35,330 bases of DNA from positions 1 to 35,330 of the forward strand of contig JAGUXU010000124.1 of NCBI GenBank assembly GCA_020061685.1, in the 5' to 3' direction. The stretch comes from Candidatus Omnitrophota bacterium (GTDB lineage: Bacteria; Omnitrophota; Gorgyraeia; Pluralincolimonadales; Pluralincolimonadaceae). This document shows, piece after piece, positions 1 through 7,044 of the stretch; position 1 is the stretch's first letter, and each line of letters begins with the position of its first letter. The notes beneath the pieces were generated by a model. That model saw nothing but the letters and a program-made list of their open reading frames with translations. It was not told where the DNA came from and searched no databases. The translations under genes and the position numbers were made by a program.

Positions 1-1067
1 CGGTCAGGGACCTGAAGGAGGCGGTCGGTTATTTGAAAGGAAATAATAATATCGAGGCGGAATCCGTCGATATAGAAAGGTTCTGGAAGATATCTTCATC
101 ATCCGGCCTCGATTTCAGCGATGTCAAAGGCCAGTGGCATGTAAAGCGCGGCTTGGAAGTCGCGGCGGCCGGCGGGCACAATGTCTTACTTATCGGCCCG
201 CCCGGCTCGGGAAAGACGATGCTTGCCCAGCGGCTTTCAACGATACTGCCGGAGATATCGTTTGAGGAGGCGCTTGAGACGACAAAGATCCACAGTGTCG
301 CCGGCCTCTTGAACGACCGGAATTTCCTGGTCTCAAGGAGACCATTTAGGATGCCGCATCATACGGTCTCTTACGCTGGGCTGGTCGGGGGAGGCGCTAC
401 CTTAAGGCCGGGAGAGATAAGTTTCGCCCATAACGGCGTCTTGTTCCTTGATGAACTGCCGGAATTCCGCCGCGACGCGTTGGAAGCTATGCGCCAGCCG
501 CTTGAAGACGGCAGCATCAATATCTCAAGGGCATCGGCGGCGCTTAAGTATCCCGCCAAGTTCATGTTGGTCGCCGCGATGAATCCCTGCCCGTGCGGAT
601 ATTTTACGGACCCCAAGAAAGAATGCCACTGCACGCCGCACGACATCCAGCGCTATCTCTCAAAGATATCCGGGCCTCTCCTGGACAGGATAGACATCCA
701 CCTTGAGGTCCCTTCGCTTAAATATAAGGAGCTGTCAAGTAAGAGTTGCGGCGAGAGTTCCGAGTGCATAAGGGAAAGAGTCAATAGGGCAAGGGCGGCC
801 CAAAAAGAGCGGTATAAGGACTTGGGGATATTCTGCAACGCCCACTTAGGCTCAAAGCACCTCGGGAAATTCTGCGACCTTGACAAGGAAGCGGAAGAAC
901 TCTTAAAGCTCGCGATATTAGAACTCGGGCTTAGCGCCAGAGGCTATGACAAGGTCCTTAAGATCGCAAGGACGATAGCCGATCTGGCAGCGAGCGGGAT
1001 GATATCGGCGGAACATATCTCCGAGGCGATAAATTACAGGAGCCTGGACAGGAATCTGGGGTTTTGA
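1..1067 (+). CDS. ComM/YifB-family AAA+ ATPase (Mg-chelatase-like), 5' end outside window
   Basis: The frame is open to the left edge, so the N-terminus is missing. About 355 residues are visible, against roughly 500 for the family, so the absent part should be most of the N-terminal ChlI/Lon-protease-like domain. Counting from the codon at position 33, Walker A is GPPGSGKT near residues 56-63, and Walker B is in VLFLDELPEF near residue 136. A cysteine-bearing segment AAMNPCPCGYF is characteristic of the Mg_chelatase / Mg_chelatase_C proteins called ComM or YifB. In naturally competent Proteobacteria ComM is a branch-migration helicase in transformation; its role in this organism is inferred only from family. 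The gene converges on ybaK with an 8 nt gap and no visible terminator. Confidence 0.9.
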   Translation, partial: VRDLKEAVGYLKGNNNIEAESVDIERFWKISSSSGLDFSDVKGQWHVKRGLEVAAAGGHNVLLIGPPGSGKTMLAQRLSTILPEISFEEALETTKIHSVAGLLNDRNFLVSRRPFRMPHHTVSYAGLVGGGATLRPGEISFAHNGVLFLDELPEFRRDALEAMRQPLEDGSINISRASAALKYPAKFMLVAAMNPCPCGYFTDPKKECHCTPHDIQRYLSKISGPLLDRIDIHLEVPSLKYKELSSKSCGESSECIRERVNRARAAQKERYKDLGIFCNAHLGSKHLGKFCDLDKEAEELLKLAILELGLSARGYDKVLKIARTIADLAASGMISAEHISEAINYRSLDRNLGF

Positions 1068-1075
1068 AAGACGGC

Positions 1076-1546
1076 TTAGATATGTTTTCCGAAGTCCGCA
1101 ACCTTCGGCTTGACCAGTCTCTCAAAATCCGCGTATTTCATCTTCACGGTGTCTTTGTGCGTGCCGCCGTTGAAGACGATCTCCACGTCTTCCTTCAATA
1201 TTTTATCGGCATAAGTCTCAAGGCCGAAGAGGTTGCCGAAGGGAGGCATGGCGCCGGCCTTGTAGTCGGGTATTACCTTTTCCACTTCTTTCTCGGTCGC
1301 TATCTTTATCGACTTGCATTTCAGCATTCCCTTTAATTTTTTGGTGTCGATAAGATGGATCGCCGGAAGGACAGCCAGGACATATTTGTCGCCGGCCTTT
1401 ACCAATACCGATTTTACGACCTGTTTTCCCGGCACGTCCTGCGCGGCCGCTATCTCCTGTGCGGTATAGGCGAGTTTATGCTTTAGGGCTTTGTATTTTA
1501 CCTTGTTTGAATCCAGGTATTTCTTTAATTTCGCCACGATCGCCAT
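1076..1546 (-). CDS. YbaK/EbsC-family aminoacyl-tRNA deacylase
   Basis: A 156-residue single-domain protein of the YbaK/ProX/EbsC editing family, which hydrolyses mischarged aminoacyl-tRNAs such as Cys-tRNA(Pro) or Ala-tRNA(Pro). Lys45 in QVVKSVLV fits the conserved catalytic lysine, and the C-terminal half has the GAMPPFG segment typical of the substrate pocket loop. The start is supported by a strong Shine-Dalgarno, AAAGGAGGTG, 4 nt before the ATG on the minus strand. It lies downstream of alpha-glucan phosphorylase and tRNA-Leu on the same strand, separated by a block of hairpin repeats (1568-1678), so co-transcription with the tRNA is possible. The substrate specificity cannot be read from the sequence. 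Confidence 0.88.
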   Translation of the reverse strand: MAIVAKLKKYLDSNKVKYKALKHKLAYTAQEIAAAQDVPGKQVVKSVLVKAGDKYVLAVLPAIHLIDTKKLKGMLKCKSIKIATEKEVEKVIPDYKAGAMPPFGNLFGLETYADKILKEDVEIVFNGGTHKDTVKMKYADFERLVKPKVADFGKHI

Positions 1547-1567
1547 CCTGCACCTCCTTTTGTATTT

Positions 1568-1601
1568 AGACCTCGGCCTACGGCCTCGGTCTGAATTCGC
1601 T
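1568..1601 (-). repeat. Partial copy of the stable-RNA trailer hairpin element
   Basis: Read on the minus strand, 1592-1568 folds as AGACC-GA-GGCC-GTA-GGCC-GA-GGTCT, the same design as hairpin 2 behind the tRNAs: a 5-bp outer stem, tandem GA/GA mismatches and a GGC(C)/(G)GCC inner stem. The neighbouring 1593-1601 carries only one arm of hairpin 1, so this copy looks truncated. It sits between the complete copy behind tRNA-Leu and the ybaK ribosome binding site. Confidence 0.7.
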
Positions 1602-1620
1602 CAATCCGTGTTTGCTATCT

Positions 1621-1678
1621 AGATCTCGGCATATAGCCTCGATCTAAATTCGCTCATCTTAAAACACCAGCGAATTTA
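1621..1678 (-). repeat. Two-hairpin trailer element directly after tRNA-Leu CCA
   Basis: The minus-strand element starts at the base after the encoded CCA. Hairpin 1 pairs TAAATTCGCT (1678-1669) with AGCGAATTTA (1654-1645). Hairpin 2 is AGATC-GA-GGC-TATAT-GCC-GA-GATCT (1645-1621), sharing its first A with the last base of hairpin 1. Homologous elements follow tmRNA, tRNA-Pro and tRNA-Arg with compensatory changes in the stems. There is no T-tract, so it is not a typical intrinsic terminator. Confidence 0.85.
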
Positions 1679-1765
1679 TGGTGCCGAGAGGGGGAGTTGA
1701 ACCCCCAAGAGCTTACGCTCACAACGCCCTGAACGTTGCGTGTTTGCCAATTTCACCATCTCGGC
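1679..1765 (-). tRNA. tRNA-Leu(CAG)
   Basis: Acceptor arms GCCGAGA and TCTCGGC pair perfectly, followed by discriminator A and an encoded CCA (1681-1679). The anticodon stem is CAACG/CGTTG with loop TTCAGGG, giving anticodon CAG. A long variable arm (GAGC-GTAA-GCTC) marks it as class II, and the T-arm is GGGGG-TTCAACT-CCCCC. The 5' end lies only 4 nt after the stop codon of the upstream phosphorylase gene. Confidence 0.97.
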
Positions 1766-1769
1766 ATTC

Positions 1770-3779
1770 CTACCCTTTATCAAACCACATCCGGTCGTGA
1801 TACTCCCTTACCATGCGGCAGGTGTTAAAATAATGGCCCTGTATCAGGCAGTTTATCATTAAATCAATCCACTTGGAATTGATATTGATTTTACCTTTTT
1901 CGTCAGTCTCATAATAAAGTTTGACGAGTTTTTCGAGGGAATTATAGAGTTCGGCCGAATCGGACTCAAGACGAAGGTCGAGTTCGTTGCCGATGGGTTC
2001 GCCGGATTTGTGCCTATAGCCGAATATCTCGCCTATGCCGGCGTCAGCCGCCTCGACTACCCAGCCGTCAAGTGTGCTCAATTGCGGGACGCCGTTTAAT
2101 ATGGCCTTCATCCCGCTTGTCCCCGAGGCCTCAAAAGGGGGAAGGGGGTTATTGAGCCATACATCTACCGAGTTAGTGAGCAGTTTACCGAAAAATATGT
2201 CGTAATTTTCAAGCATGACGATTCTTAGGACCGAACTCTGGCTTCCCAAGGCGTCTATAGTGTTCATTATCTCGTTTATGAAAGTGCCGACTAGACTGTC
2301 GTTCGGATGCGCTTTTCCCGCGATGAATAACTGGATGGGACCCGTCTTTTTGGCGATCTCGACCAAGCGGTGCGGGTCCTTGAAGATGAGGCTGGGCCTC
2401 TTATAACCGGCTATCCTTCTTGCCCAACAGAGAGTAAAGACATCTTCCTTGATGCCCCAATTTTCAAAGATGGATTTAAGCTGCCGTTTATTGGCCTGAT
2501 GGGCATTCCACAGGTCGAGGCGGAATTGTTCGTTAGCCCTTAATGCCTCCAGTTTCTTCGGCCCTTCGTCTTCGAAGCATACGCCGGTCTTTACGCCGTA
2601 TTTTTGAAGCACCGAATCGATGTCTTTCGATATCCACGTCGGGATATGGACGCCGTTTGTTATGGATTGTATCTTCCCGGCGTATTGCGGGAATTGTAAG
2701 CGCGTCACCTCCCCGTGTTTTTTCGCCACGGCGTTTACGTGTTTACAAAGGTTCATCAACAGGACCGTGAAATTAGCGGTGTCGCCGTTCTCGAGGCCGT
2801 TATCCCTGATGAATTCAAGGTTTTTATCCGGAAGTATCTTTCCGAGCTCTTTGATCGGGAACCGGTCATGGCCGGCGGCAACAGGCGTGTGGCAGGTATA
2901 AATAAAATTATTCCCTATGGATTTCAGCTCGTCTTTCCCGAGCTCACCGGCCTTCTCGACGAGCGCCATAGCGGCATGGCCTTCGTTCAAATGGTACCTG
3001 TCGATACTGTAGCCGAGCGCCTCAAGGGCCTTCACGCCTCCCGCCCCCAAGATCAGGCGCTGCATTATTTTTATGTAGGCGTTATCGCTCCTGTAAAGCT
3101 GGTCTGTCAGTCTTCTCGATTCCTGTTTGTTCTCCTCCAGGTTCGAGTCCAGAAGGATCAGCGGGACTGCATGGCCCTTGTCGGAACTGTATATGTAATA
3201 TTTCCAAAGCCTTAGATGCAGATCCTGGTCTTTGAGCCGGAGCTTTATGATCGTGTCTAAAGGGACGAGGCCCGGATAGGTATAAGGGTCCCAGTTAAGC
3301 TCTTCAGGCACCTGCCCGTCCTTAAACCAGAAATTTTGCTTAAAGTAGCCCTTTCTCCACAGGATCCCGATGCCGGTAAGCGAGACCTTCAGGTCAGCCG
3401 ACGATTTCAGCGTATCGCCGGCAAGCACGCCCAGGCCGCCGCTGTAAATAGGCAAGTCGATGATCTTGCTGTCTATCTGGAAACCGAAGTAATAATCCCG
3501 TATCCGCATATTTGAGAATATATTCTGTTTCGGAAGATTGTTCGATTCGGAGACGGGTTTATCGGAATGAAAAGAATTATAAAAACTGGTCGCAAGGCCG
3601 TATTCCATGGAGAAATAGGCGACCGAAGGGGTTTCTTTCGCGAGCAATTTCCTCTCGGTTTCGACAACAGTCTGGAGCGGGAAGCCGAAGAACGATCCGG
3701 AGGTTATATCCTGAGCGTAGCCTTCCGCGAAACGGTGGACTTTTACGAGAGTATGAAATTCTTTTAAGTAGTCTTCCAT
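1770..3779 (-). CDS. glgP: Alpha-glucan (glycogen/maltodextrin) phosphorylase, GT35
   Basis: Catalyses phosphorolysis of alpha-1,4-glucan to glucose-1-phosphate in the cytosol. Seen in the sequence: an active-site region YSGGLGVLAGD, the HLNEGHAA segment, and the PLP site EASGTSGMKAILNG with the Schiff-base lysine at about residue 578 counted from the upstream ATG at 3839. Length from the chosen start is 669 residues, short of animal enzymes (about 840) but typical of the compact bacterial type. I chose the ATG at 3779 rather than 3839 because a good promoter (TTGCAA, 17 nt, TATAAT) lies inside the first 20 codons of the longer version and no ribosome binding site precedes 3839. tRNA-Leu follows 4 nt after the stop. 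A glycogen synthase is not in this window. Confidence 0.9.
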   Translation of the reverse strand: MEDYLKEFHTLVKVHRFAEGYAQDITSGSFFGFPLQTVVETERKLLAKETPSVAYFSMEYGLATSFYNSFHSDKPVSESNNLPKQNIFSNMRIRDYYFGFQIDSKIIDLPIYSGGLGVLAGDTLKSSADLKVSLTGIGILWRKGYFKQNFWFKDGQVPEELNWDPYTYPGLVPLDTIIKLRLKDQDLHLRLWKYYIYSSDKGHAVPLILLDSNLEENKQESRRLTDQLYRSDNAYIKIMQRLILGAGGVKALEALGYSIDRYHLNEGHAAMALVEKAGELGKDELKSIGNNFIYTCHTPVAAGHDRFPIKELGKILPDKNLEFIRDNGLENGDTANFTVLLMNLCKHVNAVAKKHGEVTRLQFPQYAGKIQSITNGVHIPTWISKDIDSVLQKYGVKTGVCFEDEGPKKLEALRANEQFRLDLWNAHQANKRQLKSIFENWGIKEDVFTLCWARRIAGYKRPSLIFKDPHRLVEIAKKTGPIQLFIAGKAHPNDSLVGTFINEIMNTIDALGSQSSVLRIVMLENYDIFFGKLLTNSVDVWLNNPLPPFEASGTSGMKAILNGVPQLSTLDGWVVEAADAGIGEIFGYRHKSGEPIGNELDLRLESDSAELYNSLEKLVKLYYETDEKGKININSKWIDLMINCLIQGHYFNTCRMVREYHDRMWFDKG

Positions 3780-3806
3780 ATTTGACTTCTTTACAAAACT
3801 TAATAA

Positions 3807-3835
3807 ATTATACAGATTATCGACGTGATTTGCAA
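3807..3835 (-). promoter_or_regulatory. Sigma70-type promoter for glgP
   Basis: The minus strand carries TTGCAA (3835-3830), a 17 nt spacer and TATAAT (3812-3807). The predicted start is near 3800, giving a leader of about 20 nt to the ATG at 3779. It argues against the upstream ATG at 3839 as the translation start. Confidence 0.6.
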
Positions 3836-3860
3836 CCATAAAAGTAGGGCGAAGGGGAGA

Positions 3861-3889
3861 TTGATTTATATCCGGCTATATGTTATATT
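3861..3889 (+). promoter_or_regulatory. Promoter for smpB-ssrA
   Basis: TTGATT (3861-3866), a 17 nt spacer and TATATT (3884-3889). The -10 box ends 12 nt before the smpB ATG, so the expected transcript begins only about 5 nt upstream of it. This matches the absence of a Shine-Dalgarno sequence. Confidence 0.55.
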
Positions 3890-3901
3890 ATATGGGCAAA
3901 A

Positions 3902-4354
3902 ATGGCAGAGGAAACAGTAGCCACAAATAAGGAAGCTTGGCATAATTACCATATTCTCGAGTCGGTAGAGGCCGGAATCGAGCTGGAAGGGGCCGAGGTA
4001 AAGTCCTTAAGGGACCACAAGGCGAATTTAAAAGACAGCTTTGCCAGAATAGAAGGAAATGAGATTTACCTGTACAATATGCACATCTCGCCGTATCCCC
4101 AGGCGGGGAGGTTTAACCCCGACCCGAAGAGGCGGCGTAAACTTTTATTACATAAGGCGGAGATAAAAAGACTGTTCGGGCAATTGACTCAAAAGGGCCT
4201 GACGCTGATACCGCTGAAGGTTTATTTCAAGAGGGGGTTAGCGAAGGTAGAAATTGCCCTGGCGAAGGGCAAGAGGCTCTATGACAAACGCGAAGATATA
4301 AAGCGCCGCGACAGCGACAGGGAATTACGGCGCGAACTTCGTAATAAAGAATAG
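3902..4354 (+). CDS. smpB: SsrA-binding protein SmpB
   Basis: A 150-residue protein of standard SmpB length that binds the tRNA-like domain of tmRNA and delivers it to stalled ribosomes for trans-translation. Family signatures are visible: the N-terminal NKEAWHNYHILE strand, GIELEGAEVKSLR, an internal HISPYPQ segment, and a basic C-terminal tail (KRLYDKREDIKRRDSDRELRR) that folds into the decoding centre. It is immediately followed by ssrA: the last G of the TAG stop (4354) is also the first base of the mature tmRNA. No Shine-Dalgarno is seen; the promoter position suggests a nearly leaderless mRNA. Confidence 0.96.
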   Translation: MAEETVATNKEAWHNYHILESVEAGIELEGAEVKSLRDHKANLKDSFARIEGNEIYLYNMHISPYPQAGRFNPDPKRRRKLLLHKAEIKRLFGQLTQKGLTLIPLKVYFKRGLAKVEIALAKGKRLYDKREDIKRRDSDRELRRELRNKE

Positions 4355-4703
4355 GGGGCGAAAGGCTTCGACTTAAGAAGCTGGGTAAGAGTTGCATGCC
4401 GAGGGTGTCAGGCGGCCTCGTTAAAACCTGGCGACAAAGTTAAACGCGAATGAACTCGCGCTAGCTGCTTAATTAAGCAGCACGTCCTCCGGTCTTGCCT
4501 GTGAGGCCGGATGTGACGCCGCAACAGGCTGGTCCTGCTGTTTCGCCTTTAAGCGGCGGGATGAGATCATTTAAAGGCTAGTCCTTGCGGAAGCGGACCT
4601 GCTTACGCGGCCTCAAGGGCGAATGACAAATTGCAGGAAAAGCATGTAGTAGCTCTTATCGGGTGACTTAAGGACCGGGGTTCGAATCCCCGCGCCTCCA
4701 CCA
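4354..4703 (+). ncRNA. ssrA: tmRNA (SsrA)
   Basis: A one-piece tmRNA of 350 nt. The 5' GGGGGCG (4354-4360) pairs with CGCCTCC (4693-4699), followed by A and the encoded CCA. The T-arm is CGGGG-TTCGAAT-CCCCG, and the 5' region has the conserved GGCTTCGAC. The tag reading frame at about 4431-4472 encodes ATKLNANELALAA followed by TAA, ending in the canonical protease-recognised LALAA. GCG at 4431 is the likely resume codon, inferred from frame and position. Multiple GC-rich hairpins between the tag and the 3' end fit the pseudoknots. Its first base overlaps the smpB stop codon. Confidence 0.97.
4431..4472 (+). other. tmRNA proteolysis-tag reading frame
   Basis: Thirteen codons (ATKLNANELALAA) and a TAA stop inside ssrA. 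The C-terminal LALAA is the ClpXP/FtsH-type degron. The first codon is assigned by frame and typical position, so the N-terminal one or two residues are less certain than the tail. Confidence 0.8.
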
Positions 4704-4761
4704 TGAATTCGCTGGTGTTTTAAGATAAGCGAATTCAAATCGAGGCCGAAGGCCGAGATTT
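4704..4761 (+). repeat. Two-hairpin trailer element directly after tmRNA CCA
   Basis: Begins at the base after the tmRNA CCA. Hairpin 1 pairs TGAATTCGCT (4704-4713) with AGCGAATTCA (4728-4737). Hairpin 2 is AAATC-GA-GGCC-GAA-GGCC-GA-GATTT (4737-4761). Relative to the tRNA-Leu and tRNA-Arg copies, AGATC/GATCT has become AAATC/GATTT, a compensatory change. No T-tract follows; the amidase gene starts 18 nt later. Confidence 0.87.
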
Positions 4762-4779
4762 CTGACAGGGGAGAGGGAT

Positions 4780-5886
4780 ATCAAGAGGATACCGTTAATA
4801 TTACTTGCCGCGGCCTTGCTGTTTACGGCGGGATGCGCGACCGTTCCGCGCAAGGGAGCCGGCAGAGAGGCGCTGTCTTCCCAGACGGTAAAGATAGTCG
4901 GTAAAGATTATCTGCCCGTGACCGTCGTGGCGATGTACTATCAGATGAAGTGGGATTGGGACCCTATCGCCAGGAGGGTGGAACTCATCAAGGGCGGCGA
5001 TCTTCTCGCCTTTTACGTGGGAATGGAATACGCGGTAGTAAACCGAAGGCCGGAAAAGCTCAGCTCTCCCGTGGTATTTTATGAAGGGGCCGTAGCGATA
5101 CCCGCCGATTTCGCGATAGATAGGATAACCAAGATCCTGGGCCCGCCTCAGGCAACGGCAAGACATCCGTCGCAGCTTATGCAAAAATACGCCTTCAGGA
5201 AAGTGGTCATCGACGCGGGGCACGGCGGGATGGACCCTGGAGCGATAGGCAAAAGCGGCCTAAAGGAAAAAGACGTCACTTTGGATATCGCGCGCCGCCT
5301 GAAAGAAGAATTGAGGGATAGCGGCATAGACGTGGTCCTGACCAGAGACAGGGATAAGTTCGTATCTTTAAGCGGAAGGACGCAGATAGCCAACGATAAC
5401 GACGTGGATTTTTTCATAAGCATCCACGCGAACGCCAACAGGTCGAGGAGCGTAAGGGGATTTGAGGTCTATTATTTATCCAACGCGGTAGACGATACGG
5501 CCCGCGCCGCGGAAGCGGCGGAGAACTCATTCCTGAAAATAGATGATTCGTCTTTCTATGTCCGCAGCACAGACCTTGAAGCGACGGTCTGGGACCTCGT
5601 TTATACGGAGAACCGCGAGGAATCCATCGAACTCGGAAAATATATAAGCAGGTCCGTAGATAGCGGGACTTCGTTAAATTGCCGCGGCATAAAAGGCGCG
5701 AGGTTCTATGTATTAAAGGGCGTGCAGATGCCGGCGGTATTGATAGAGGTAGGATATATCTCCAATCCCACGGAGGAACAGTGCTTCAAATCCGCCTCCT
5801 ACAGGCAGGCGGTGGCGTCCGCGATAGCAAAAGGGATACTGAATTATAAAAAAGTATATGAATCTACAGACGGATTTACCAGATGA
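4780..5886 (+). CDS. N-acetylmuramoyl-L-alanine amidase (Amidase_3), probable lipoprotein with ATC start
   Basis: A zinc amidase that cleaves the amide bond between MurNAc and the peptide stem. Counting from 4780, zinc and catalytic residues are His148 in IDAGHGG, Glu163, His216 in SIHANAN and Glu323 in LIEVGYIS. Residues about 35-110 resemble the copper-amine-oxidase-N-like domain often found ahead of Amidase_3. The only canonical in-frame start, TTG at 4816, would cut through the signal peptide. Starting at ATC 4780, just after GGGGAGAGGGAT, gives a lysine-arginine N-region, a hydrophobic stretch and a TAGC lipobox with Cys19. The ATC start is inference; sequencing error or recent mutation of an ATG is the alternative. 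It overlaps murI by 4 nt (ATGA). Confidence 0.85.
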   Translation: MKRIPLILLAAALLFTAGCATVPRKGAGREALSSQTVKIVGKDYLPVTVVAMYYQMKWDWDPIARRVELIKGGDLLAFYVGMEYAVVNRRPEKLSSPVVFYEGAVAIPADFAIDRITKILGPPQATARHPSQLMQKYAFRKVVIDAGHGGMDPGAIGKSGLKEKDVTLDIARRLKEELRDSGIDVVLTRDRDKFVSLSGRTQIANDNDVDFFISIHANANRSRSVRGFEVYYLSNAVDDTARAAEAAENSFLKIDDSSFYVRSTDLEATVWDLVYTENREESIELGKYISRSVDSGTSLNCRGIKGARFYVLKGVQMPAVLIEVGYISNPTEEQCFKSASYRQAVASAIAKGILNYKKVYESTDGFTR

Positions 5887-6683
5887 GGAATAGTCCGATA
5901 GGCGTCTTTGATTCCGGTGTGGGCGGGCTGACGGTCGTAAAGGAACTTACCAGGGAGATGCCCAATGAGGATATAGTCTATTTCGGGGATACCGCGCGTG
6001 TCCCTTACGGGACCAAGTCCGCCTCGACGATACAGAAGTTCTCCATTCAGAATGTATTGTTCCTCCTTAAGCGTAATGTAAAATTGATAATCATCGCCTG
6101 CAATACCTCTTCGGCTATCGGCTTGCCGTTCCTGTCGAAGTATTTCAGCATACCGATAATCGGCGTTATAAAACCGGGCGCAAAGGCGGCTGTCCGGTCG
6201 ACGAGGAACGGCAGGATAGGCGTCATAGGGACAAGCGCCACCGTCTTAAGCGGCGCTTATGATAAAGAGATAAAGGCGCTTAATTCCGGTATAAAAGTTT
6301 ACAGCGGCAGTTGCCCTTTGTTCGTTCCTCTGGCCGAGGAGGGATGGGCGAATGACGGCATCGTCGACGTCGTCGCCAGAAAATATCTGGCGGCGTTTAA
6401 AGGCAGGAACATAGATACCCTGATCATGGGTTGTACGCATTATCCGCTCTTGAGGTCCTCCATCAGGCGCGTGATGGGGAAAGGCGTAAAACTTATCGAT
6501 TCCGCGGAGGAGACCGCCAAAGAAGCAAGGGGCCTTCTGGAAGAATGCGGACTGAAGTCGGCGGCGCGAAGGAAGAACAGGTCAAAATTTTACGTAAGCG
6601 ACGCACCGGACAAATTCAGGGCTGTCGCGAGGCGGTTTTTGGGCAGGGACGCGCAGGCGGTGGAGAGGGTCGACGATGTTTGA
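5883..6683 (+). CDS. murI: Glutamate racemase
   Basis: Interconverts L- and D-glutamate for peptidoglycan synthesis. The protein has 266 residues, the usual size. The signature FDSGVGGLTV is at residues 9-18. The two catalytic cysteines are Cys73 in ACNTSS and Cys182 in GCTHYPLL, and the substrate-binding FGDTARVPYG is present. It is translationally coupled to the amidase by an ATGA overlap, placing two cell-wall genes together, and overlaps queD by 8 nt at its 3' end. Confidence 0.96.
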   Translation: MRNSPIGVFDSGVGGLTVVKELTREMPNEDIVYFGDTARVPYGTKSASTIQKFSIQNVLFLLKRNVKLIIIACNTSSAIGLPFLSKYFSIPIIGVIKPGAKAAVRSTRNGRIGVIGTSATVLSGAYDKEIKALNSGIKVYSGSCPLFVPLAEEGWANDGIVDVVARKYLAAFKGRNIDTLIMGCTHYPLLRSSIRRVMGKGVKLIDSAEETAKEARGLLEECGLKSAARRKNRSKFYVSDAPDKFRAVARRFLGRDAQAVERVDDV

Positions 6684-7044
6684 GGTATCCGTAAGGGAGA
6701 GTTTTAGCGGCGCGCACAGGCTTAAAGGTTATCGCGGAAAATGTGAGAATATCCACGGGCATAATTGGGATGTCGAGGTATCTATCGGGACAGAGGGGCT
6801 CGACAGGCAGGGCATCTCGATAGATTTCAGGTCGTTGAGACGTAAATTAAAGCATGTCCTTGCCGCGCTGGACCACCGCGACCTGAACAAGCTCGCGTTT
6901 TTCAGGAAGAACAATCCTTCCGCCGAGAATATCGCCAGATATATTTACATAAAATTGAAGGGGGCGGTCGGTCTAAAAGGGGCCTGTCTGAGGCGCGTCA
7001 GCGTCTGGGAGACGAAGGATTCCCGCGCCGTATATTTTGAATGA
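6676..7044 (+). CDS. queD: 6-carboxy-tetrahydropterin synthase
   Basis: Second step of preQ0/queuosine synthesis, converting 7,8-dihydroneopterin triphosphate to 6-carboxy-tetrahydropterin. The zinc ligands are His14 (FSGAH) and His27/His29 in the CENIHGHNW motif. The catalytic cysteine is Cys23, spaced as in QueD (CxxxHGH), which favours QueD over eukaryote-type PTPS. Asp66-His67 lies in DHRDLN, and a glutamate in VWET probably binds the pterin. At 122 residues it has normal length. It overlaps queC by ATGA, and queE follows in the same way. Confidence 0.94.
   Translation: MFEVSVRESFSGAHRLKGYRGKCENIHGHNWDVEVSIGTEGLDRQGISIDFRSLRRKLKHVLAALDHRDLNKLAFFRKNNPSAENIARYIYIKLKGAVGLKGACLRRVSVWETKDSRAVYFE

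Noticed and set aside
2715..3215. Long plus-strand open frame opposite glgP
   Set aside because: It is antisense to a well-conserved enzyme and has no recognisable motif or ribosome binding site; a shadow frame.
3780..3839. N-terminal extension of glgP to ATG 3839
   Set aside because: It would place a TTGCAA-17-TATAAT promoter inside the coding region, and no ribosome binding site precedes it.
4704..4761. Trailer hairpins as ordinary intrinsic terminators
   Set aside because: None of the copies is followed by a T-tract. The genuine terminator of the tRNA cluster, at 14370-14407, has a different structure.
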